Positions 57,030-64,000 of a stretch of 64,000 nucleotides of DNA are shown piece after piece. The translations under genes and the position numbers were made by a program. The notes below the pieces were generated by a model. The model was not told the DNA's origin. It was given only the letters and a program-made list of their open reading frames with translations, and searched no databases. The first letter of the stretch is position 1. The number at the start of each line of letters is the position of its first letter. The DNA is from Hysterangium stoloniferum (lineage: Eukaryota > Basidiomycota > Agaricomycetes > Hysterangiales > Hysterangiaceae): positions 434,001 through 498,000 of the forward strand of contig WHVD01000050.1 of NCBI GenBank assembly GCA_015178975.1. The letters run 5' to 3'.

Positions 57030-58930
57030 CCTAATCCATCCCATGCCCAGGCGGCGGGACATAGAACGGGGATGCAGTGTTACCGTACGGGACTGACGGT
57101 GGCGCCCACTGATGGCGGTGCTGCGCCTGGTGCTGTGATGTATATCCAGAATGCGGGGACGCATGCGAGTACATGCCTTGGGTAACGGACTGCATCGGCG
57201 GCGAGAAGCGGATCGCGGCGTCGTAGCTCTGGCTCTGGTCATATCCATGGACCATCATATTCGAGCGTGGATGATGGACGACGAAGGACCACACGATGAA
57301 CACCGACATGCCTCCAGACATATTCATAGCGGTGATGTGTGACCCGAGAAACGTGGGCTTTATGCGTTTCTTGCCGCCGCGTCTTGCGATGAGTTGATGG
57401 CCCGGGTGTGCCGAATCCGCCTTGCGCCAGCGGGAGAGCCGAGACAGACATCGTGTGTTAGTGCTGCGACGGTGGCGGGGTCTGCAAAAACCGCGTTGGT
57501 ATCGGCGGTGGCTTGAACCCGAACTTTTGGAAGTACATCTGTTCGATAGATGCTGGAGCTATGCCTTCCAGCTCGTCAACCTCGAAATAGAAGGCGGTGG
57601 TTGAGTGGTCAGAGGAGCAAGCGTACAACGTAAGTCCATCAAATGCCCTTGAAGGATCACACGTTAGCTGTGGGAAGCACGCAGAACAGAAACAAGTAAC
57701 ATGATACATACCAACTGAGATCTAATATCTGATGCTCGAACACATAACGAGCCACAATAATTGGCGGCGCGCTTTTGGTCTGCTACACGCTCACGCTGCG
57801 GTCACCTACTCCCAATGCGACGACAAAGCCGATATTTCTGGTTGCCACTGGGACCCAAACGCGCATATTAGCAGATAAAACTAAGCGCGCCAGGTGATAT
57901 CATTAGGGACTTACGGGTCTTCAAACGCTTCGGGGTTTCTCAGGAATATGTAGGGATTGCACGCAGCGACCTCGACGGTGTTTTCATGTCTGACGAGTGA
58001 ATTTCGGATGTCGCGCAATGACGCGGCGACAAAAACAGCGCCTTTATTGTTCATAACGTTGGGAGAAGTGATGTGAGCACCATCAGGCGACCAGCTGATA
58101 GTAATGCCTAGTCATATACGGTAATGGCATTTATGACAATGTTCCTGAGGCACCTCAAGAAAGTGCTGATCGGGCTTTTCCCGAACGGTTTGTCAATACT
58201 CGTTTCAAGTTCCCAATCGGTGGTCCGCCATATTTTAACGGTATATCGTCCGACTAGTGAATAATTTCAGTTTAAGGTGGATCATGGAATGAAAAGCTGC
58301 TCCCACCTGAGTCTGAGGTATCCCCCAACCAGATCGCAACGAACGCCCTTAACAAAACCCTAGTGGGGCTCCTGAACGGGCATTGGACACTAAGCACGAA
58401 TGTCAATGATATGAGAAGATCTATAAAGCGAAAGGCCAAACCACACGATGATCATTGAGTCGAGACCAACTGAAGCGAGGTATCGATCGTCCGAAGGACT
58501 ATGTAAAGTCAGTGATATCTAAGAACACTTTGTCGGCAAAGATGTCGTATGTCATAGGCTGTTTACTGACCACTTTCATGTATCGGAAGTCGCTTTAAAG
58601 CTCGCACGCTTCCACATTCGCATCATCCGATCCCTACACTTTCCCTCCGCGGGTGCTAACGATGTGTGCACATCGTGAGTGTCGTAACGGATGTCATGAG
58701 TGAGAGCGAGAACGACGTACGGGTCAAGTTCCAAACCACAACGATAGCATCGCCACTCCCGCTCATTAGCTGTTTGCCGGAATAAGCCAATCTAACCTTC
58801 AGAACAGGACCTGTGTGCTTCGCTATAGTCGAGAAGTGCTCTGGTGGAACGCCGGTTTCTTGCGAAGCCTCATGCAAAATGGGTGTTGTAGATCATATTC
58901 AAATTTTGGCCTCTGGTAATTGATAGTATC
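57030..58930 (-). pseudogene. hir1: HIR1/HIRA-like WD-repeat histone chaperone pseudogene
   Basis: HIRA deposits histone H3-H4 independently of replication. Pieces on the minus strand in order: STIAKHTGPVLKVRLAYSGK then SGSGDAIVVVWNL (58870-58720), SDDRYLASVGLDSMIIVW (58510-58450), ISWSPDGAHITSPNVMNNKG (58100-58040), ENTVEVAACNPYIFLRNPEA (57985-57920), DRSVSV then a TAG where Trp is expected, AFDGLTLYACSSDHSTTAFY and ELEGIAPASIEQMYFQKFGF (57650-57520), and lastly GGKKRIKPTFLG (57400-57365), which resembles the HIRA B-domain core. At least three TAG codons replace Trp (TGG) and several frameshifts occur. The N-terminal start of the first WD repeat is missing. A Gln/Pro/His-rich ORF (57327-57031) follows in another frame. 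It must be a non-functional extra copy, because HIR1 is usually single copy and important. Confidence 0.82.
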
Positions 58931-60310
58931 GAGAATATCAAAAGCCATTTCTTGCTTTCTCTCTCAACAGAACCTTGGGGGAAAAAGTCAGCAGAATATT
59001 ATGGTCTACAAAGCAATACTGACCATTGCGCATGGTTTGATAAACATCATGCGGTGAGCAAATTTCCAGTAGAAATAAGCGCCTTACCTAACTTTCCCAC
59101 GAACAAATCACATACAACGCGCGTCTTCAAGTTGGTTTTTAGAAATGGCGTGGTCACAGTCACAAAGTCTGTCATCACGGTTTTCGAAACCAGGTGGTCA
59201 CTGCCTCATCACAGAAAGTATGACTCTATAACCAGCTGGATTTCTTCGTACACGTTGGCATCCTTTCGGAGATCGGGATTATCCCACCAAGTTACACACA
59301 CTGCTCAACCCGGAATATGTTGCTATCATTAGGTCTTTGAGTGGTACGTCCATGCCCGACTGGTTTTCATTCACTTGCTCATTCTTTCATCTCACAGCCT
59401 ATACTGAGTGACTCGAGTGAATATCATTTTCTCGAAAGACAACTCGCGTCGTCTCACCACCTACCATCGTCGTGACTCCTGGCCTATTTCCATTCATATT
59501 CAAAATGCCGTCTTCCCACTGCCTCTTTGTGGATTGACATGTCCATGCCTGACTGATTTTCGTTCACTGGACTCTGCAGGTCAAACCCGGGGCTTGTGTG
59601 GGAGGCTGTTGAGTTTTGCCTGCGGGTGGACTGGGTGTTGGACCTCTGAACTCGAAGGAGCAGGATGGCTAGCAGGCCACTTCGTTGCCCATGCGATACA
59701 ATATGGTACATTTTACATATTACATATATTAATAAAAATTGTATATTCCACATCGTTTAGCTAAGCCTGTCTAATAGAATATCCTTTCTGAGATAAGCCA
59801 AACTTTTTATTGTGCTGTAAAGCGGCATTAAGGATGATTGTGAGACCGAGATGAGACCCGCATCCATTTCCACAAATCTCCAAATGCTGCTATTAGCCAA
59901 CTTATCCATTTCAGTCTGTATTTTTCCTACTAATTCTCGCTTTTTCCAATGATATTCAACCTGCACCCCTGTCACATCCACAAGTTGTGATATATGTATG
60001 TATCTTTGCATTGCAACCACATTGAATACTTGTATTGCATCAGCGTTGTTTGCTAGGACTTGTGTCCGTGTCCTTGGTAGTCTGACACCGGTATGGTCAG
60101 ATTCATAAGTGTCTACAAACAATGTTTTCATGGTATACTTCTTCAGGAGGAGTCACTTGATAGCTAGCTTCGCTGCTTCCACTATCATAATTATATGGAT
60201 ATCCGAGTCTTCTGGTGAAAATGAACTTTATTTGACGCTGTGACCAAACAAACATGACGCGAGCGACGTGAATATGTCTTACAAAGCATGTGGGGCCTGT
60301 TGTCGCCTAA
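58931..60310. other. Region without recognised gene
   Basis: A 126-codon plus-strand ORF (58952-59332) and a 124-codon minus-strand ORF (60131-59757) are open, but neither shows a motif I know. A phrase TGTCCATGCC-GACTG-TTTTC-TTCACT occurs twice (59349 and 59540), suggesting a small duplication. Confidence 0.3.
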
Positions 60311-60676
60311 TGTAACACAAGGCTGTGACCCGTGGGGGGCAAGCTGTAAGGGGACAAGTCATGCACACTTTATTTTCCCCAGATTAGTACCCCCCAGACT
60401 ATGCCTTATTGTCTATTCCATTTTATTACCTCCCCATAACAGGACATCTTATTCTTTATAGGGTACATTGAACTGATGTAAGAGGGCGCTTAAGGCGTGG
60501 GAAAATACACTGTGTGCTGTATAGCTGACGTGTCACACCTGGTAGGAATTCCTTAGACTTTTCTCTTTGGATTTCCTCTACTAGGTGAGTAGATAGTTAT
60601 CTTGTATTTAGTCATTTATATATACCTTTGGATTTCCTCTACTAGTGTGATATCCACTTTTAGAGTTGCCCTTACA
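60311..60676 (+). repeat. 5' LTR of Gypsy element G (TGTAA...TTACA), 366 bp
   Basis: Begins TGTAACACAAGG and ends GCCCTTACA, with 5-bp inverted ends. A TATA-like TTATATATACC is at about 60615-60625. CTTTGGATTTCCTCTACTAG occurs twice, at 60565-60584 and 60626-60645. It is followed by a short leader and gag, so it is a 5' LTR. The 3' LTR lies beyond the window. Confidence 0.75.
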
Positions 60677-60788
60677 GTAGAAAAGTCTCACAATCTTCAA
60701 GAACTGGCCGCGATTTTATTACAGGTATTAGACGGAATAAAATCATGACCCCTCCTCACACCCTTACTTCATTCAACTCACTTTTGGG
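60677..60788 (+). other. Leader of Gypsy element G
   Basis: Between LTR and gag ATG. The primer-binding site should begin within a few bases of 60677. I could not match it to a tRNA end by eye; self-priming cannot be excluded. Confidence 0.4.
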
Positions 60789-62003
60789 ATGTCTCTGCCT
60801 CCAGAGCTCGAGCAACGCTTACAGGGCATGGAACAGAACGCCCAAGACAACATCAAGGCTCTCACGGACCTTATCACCCAACTTCAACTCACCGTCAGCA
60901 ATCTCACCAACTCTACATCCTCCTCTTCCTCAGCTGCACCTGCTACCCTCCCTCTACACCCAATTGCCCAGCCTACACCATCTGTCAATTCGTTGGCTCG
61001 GTCGACACGTCACCCGAAAGGTTCGAAACCGAGCGACTTTGACGGTAATAGAGACAGTGGCCGTAACTTCCTACACTCGTGCTACACCTACATCATGCTA
61101 TGCCCCGAAGACTTCACGGATGACAACACGTGTATTCTTTGGGTCTTGACCTTCATGAAAACCGGTCGAGCTGCAACTTGGGCAAGCGAGGCCATCCTGC
61201 GACACCACGCTAAAGGCGTTATGTTCATGGACTGGGGCGACTTTCAGACCCAATTCGAAGCGGAATTCTACCCGCAGTTTGAACAGGAGGCCCCCGCCAG
61301 TCGACTCAATTCCACGTTGTATTTTCAGGGTACCAGGCATATCGACCTTTACATCGACGAATTTCGAGAAACGGCGCGTAAGGTGGAGTACACCGGTGCC
61401 CCCGCGGTCATGGCGTTCAGAGCAGGTCTGAACCGCGGCATCGAGCGACAAGTCGTGACCATGACGGTCGGTCGACCAGGCAATGGCGACCTCGACGGCT
61501 GGTTCGAGACCGCACACATTGCAGTGCAAGCACAAATGGCCAGCGACACTTTCCAGCAGTCGCTCCAGCGTCGAAACTTACCTTCGAGAACACCGGTCAT
61601 TTCGTCGATGACCGGATCGCATTTGCACTTGATCCCCACACCCCCTCGCGTCAACTATGCACCGCCACCAGGGCCACCCCCCGGACCTCCCTTCCAAACA
61701 CTGTTGATGCAATGGGGATCCGCAGTCGGAATCGTGCCTATGGAAGTGGACCAGACTCGTCGGACCCAGCAACACATCCCTCTCAATACCTGTCGTAGGT
61801 GTGGACAGGTGGGTCATTGGGCATGCGATTGTCCAGAGATTAGGGAAATCCTCCGTTTCCTAGCAGAAGACCCAGATGACCTGTCAGCCTTCACGCAAGA
61901 TATATTGGCATTAGAGGATGCAGGCCATATTTCCAATATGGACAAGGAGTCACCCCCATTGGGACAGTCAGTGGAACAGGGTTTTCTCCCCAGCAACGAG
62001 TGA
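60789..62003 (+). CDS. gag: Gypsy Gag, intact, with CCHC zinc knuckle
   Basis: 404 residues. A short coiled coil comes first (PPELEQRLQGMEQNAQDNIK), then the retrotransposon Gag domain with FDGNRDSGRNFLHSCYTYI, AATWASEAI and WGDFQTQFEAEFYP (residues about 75-165), a Pro-rich stretch (APPPGPPPGPPFQ), and the zinc knuckle CRRCGQVGHWACDC near residue 335, with C-x2-C-x4-H-x4-C spacing. Forms the particle and packages element RNA. No premature stop. The start at 60789 has the first ATG after the leader. The last codons overlap the pol frame, and a candidate frameshift heptamer is at 61979-61985. Confidence 0.92.
   Translation: MSLPPELEQRLQGMEQNAQDNIKALTDLITQLQLTVSNLTNSTSSSSSAAPATLPLHPIAQPTPSVNSLARSTRHPKGSKPSDFDGNRDSGRNFLHSCYTYIMLCPEDFTDDNTCILWVLTFMKTGRAATWASEAILRHHAKGVMFMDWGDFQTQFEAEFYPQFEQEAPASRLNSTLYFQGTRHIDLYIDEFRETARKVEYTGAPAVMAFRAGLNRGIERQVVTMTVGRPGNGDLDGWFETAHIAVQAQMASDTFQQSLQRRNLPSRTPVISSMTGSHLHLIPTPPRVNYAPPPGPPPGPPFQTLLMQWGSAVGIVPMEVDQTRRTQQHIPLNTCRRCGQVGHWACDCPEIREILRFLAEDPDDLSAFTQDILALEDAGHISNMDKESPPLGQSVEQGFLPSNE
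61979..61985 (+). promoter_or_regulatory. Candidate -1 ribosomal frameshift site G_GGT_TTT
   Basis: In the gag frame the bases read CAG GGT TTT CTC, so 61979-61985 are G GGT TTT, a heptamer of the X_XXY_YYZ type. The pol frame is -1 relative to gag, and it is open through this site and past the gag stop at 62001-62003. Both conditions for programmed -1 frameshifting are therefore met. A downstream structure was not evaluated. Confidence 0.6.
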
Positions 62004-64000
62004 AGGATGCGCCCTCATTGCTTATTCATGACCAACTTCACAGTGTAATGATAGATAAGATAGAGCCCCAATACACTCCTCCTACTCATTCTGAAACTGT
62101 GAAACCAATAGTCGCATCTAATCTCCCAAAACCCTACCTCCGTCTCCCGAAGTGGGAGCGGAGATTGCCACCCACTTACATCATATGTTCAACCCCCTCG
62201 ACCAATTCCTTGTCCTTGCCGATTCAGATTCAGGCAACAGACACTGCTGAGATCCATGCCCTGAGTGCTCTTTTAGATTGTGGTGCTACAGGACTATTCA
62301 TTGACAGGGACTTTGTTAAAAGGAAGTGCCTCACCTCTCATTCCCTCACTCGTCCAATTCCAGTCCTCAATGTTGATGGCACTCACAATGAGGCAGGTGC
62401 TATCATGGAAGTAGTTGACCTCATCCTGCATTATAAAGATCATTATGAGTGTTCTGTCTTTGCAGTCACTAGTTTGGGTCACCACAATATGCTTCTTGGA
62501 TTCACCTGGCTGTGACAGCACAACCCAGAGGTAGATTGGTCAACAGGCAAGGTCACCATGAGTCAATGCCCATCCCAATGCCGGACTTGCCAACAAGAGT
62601 TAAAGGAAGAGCATCGAGCAGCTGCAAGACTTCGGGCCTGTCATACTGGGCCATTACCGATACCCATCACTCCTATAGAAGATGACTCAATAATGGAGGG
62701 AGAGGTAGAAGAAGATACTGAAATCCGAGAGGATGGGGACTGCATTTGGGTGGCCTCACTTCCCCCAGAAGAAGAGTTTATTCGTGCAAGTACTACCACC
62801 TCTCAGCGTCTTGCAGAGGCATTTCATCATAATTCCCAACCAATGACTCCAGGTAAAGGATCAGTACAAGATCAAATTCCTGTATACCTGCATGAATATG
62901 TGGACATCTTTTCCAAGGCCTCCTTTGACAGACTTCCTGAACAGAAAGCCTGGGACCATGCCATTGAACTGGTACCAGATGCCAAACCTTCATCTTGCAA
63001 GGTGTACCCTTTAGCTCCAAATGAACAGGCAGAGCTTGATGCCTTCCTTCAAGAGAACCTATCCACAGGCTGTATCCGACCCTCAAAGTCACCCATGGCT
63101 TCCCCAGTGTTCTTTATTAAGAAAAAGGATGGGTCCCTTCGTTTAGTACAGGATTATCATGTTCTCAATGCTGTCACTATCAAGAACCAATACCCCCTTC
63201 CTTTGATCTCTGACCTTATCAATCAGCTACGTGGAGCTCGCTATTTCACCAAATTAGATGTACGATGGGGCTATAACAATGTAAGGATCAAGGAAGGGGA
63301 TGAATGGAAAGCAGCCTTTCGCACCAACCGGGGATTGTTTGAACCCTTTGTTATGTTTTTTGGACTCACCAATAGCCCCTCCACCTTCCAGACGATGATG
63401 AATGACATTTTCCATGACCTCATCATGGAGGGTGTAGTGGTCATTTATCTGGATGACATTTTGATATTCACCAAAACACTGCAAGAGCACTACCGTGTGT
63501 CACATCTAGTCATGCAACGGCTACGCCAGCATAAACTCTACCTCAGGCCAGAGAAGTGTGAATTTGAGAAGACCAAGATTGAATACTTGGGACTCATTAT
63601 CTCAGAGGGTCAGGTGGAGATGGATCCGATCAAAGTGGCTGGTGTAGCAGAATGGCCAACCCCAGGTAGCCATAAGGAAGTACAGTCCTTCCTGGGGTTT
63701 GCCAACTTCTACTGACGCTTCATCAAGGACTTCTCCCACCATGCACGTCCCCTGTTTGATCTCACCAAAAAGGATCAGCCTTGGAAGTGGGGCAAGGAGG
63801 AAGTGGGTGCCTTTCACACTCTCAAGCATCTAGTGACTTCAGCACCAGTTCTTGCCTTTGCGAAAGACAACCTTCCATACCGTATTGAGGCTGACAGTTC
63901 AGACTTTGCCACAGGGGCAGTACTGTCTCAGCAGTCACAGGAGGATGGCAAGTGGCATCCCATTGCATTCTACTCCAAAAGCCTCAATGAGGTGGAACGC
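62000..64000 (+). pseudogene. pol: Gypsy Pol: protease, reverse transcriptase, RNase H start (runs off window)
   Basis: Aspartic protease ALLDCGATGLFID near 62265-62305. Reverse transcriptase from about 62990: CKVYPLAPNEQAELDAFLQE, PVFFIKKKDGSLRLVQDYHV, YFTKLDVRWGYNNVRIKEGD, FFGLTNSPSTFQTMMND and the catalytic YLDD at 63446-63457. RNase H begins RIEADSSDFATGAVL at 63880. Two in-frame TGA codons interrupt it, 62513-62515 (after GFTWL) and 63713-63715 (after GFANFY, where relatives have NFYRRFI), each explained by CGA to TGA. Apart from these the frame is open, so the element is young but this copy is inactive. Integrase and 3' LTR lie outside. The expression route is probably frameshifting from gag. 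Confidence 0.9.

Noticed and set aside
62513..62515. Programmed stop-codon readthrough in pol
   Set aside because: Two TGA codons at Arg positions fit CGA-to-TGA decay; no reason to assume recoding at both.

Overview
The window looks like a TE-rich basidiomycete chromosome, most likely an Agaricomycete mushroom. Single-copy genes have several 45-65 nt GT-AG introns. Families typical of mushrooms are present: a DUF6533-type membrane protein, an RHS/Crinkler-like P-loop ATPase and a tail-anchored heme oxygenase. Ty3/Gypsy, Ty1/Copia, Tc1-like and non-LTR elements, nested and mostly decayed, fill roughly half the sequence. Species cannot be fixed from the sequence alone.

Layout. 593-2054: secreted nucleoside hydrolase (8 exons, one of 12 nt). 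2.7-12.1 kb: one Gypsy element broken by Tc1 transposons and solo LTRs. The nesting can be read from 5-bp and TA target duplications. Behind the Gypsy chromodomain lies a spliced gene on the opposite strand. 14557-17129: secreted, cysteine-free protein with six repeats. 20510-23959: short-chain dehydrogenase-like protein with a 650-residue disordered N-terminus and a degenerate catalytic motif. 24.4-25.8 kb: T-rich tandem arrays. 27087-28093: 5' part of an 18S rRNA gene, joined at 28094 to the 5' end of a non-LTR retrotransposon. 31.4-35.3 kb: a PHD-finger gene split by two solo LTRs. 38.5-42.2 kb: amidase fragment, heme oxygenase and an acidic ORF. 43318-44075: RHS-like ATPase. 44.9-47.6 kb: Copia leader and gag. 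49.8-51.8 kb: a second Gypsy 3' end with the same antisense gene, inserted in a Tc1. 52.1-53.6 kb: DUF6533 gene. 55.3-56.2 kb: Copia pol remnant. 57.3-58.9 kb: HIR1/HIRA WD-repeat pseudogene. 60311-64000: a fairly young Gypsy element running off the end, with a candidate -1 frameshift site.

How the parts relate. Host genes are few and separate, and I see no metabolic cluster. The coherent story is retroelement biology. Premature stops in mobile ORFs are mostly TGA, often where the family is expected to have Arg (CGA) or Trp (TGG), and the 18S copy has lost CpGs, which suggests decay by methyl-CpG deamination. The observations most worth following are the antisense, intron-containing gene shared by two Gypsy copies, the 18S/non-LTR junction, the gag-pol slippery heptamer, and the unusual terminal repeats of three Tc1-like elements.

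Intron positions and spliced proteins were worked out by eye from reading frame, splice signals and family resemblance. No alignment or search was run.
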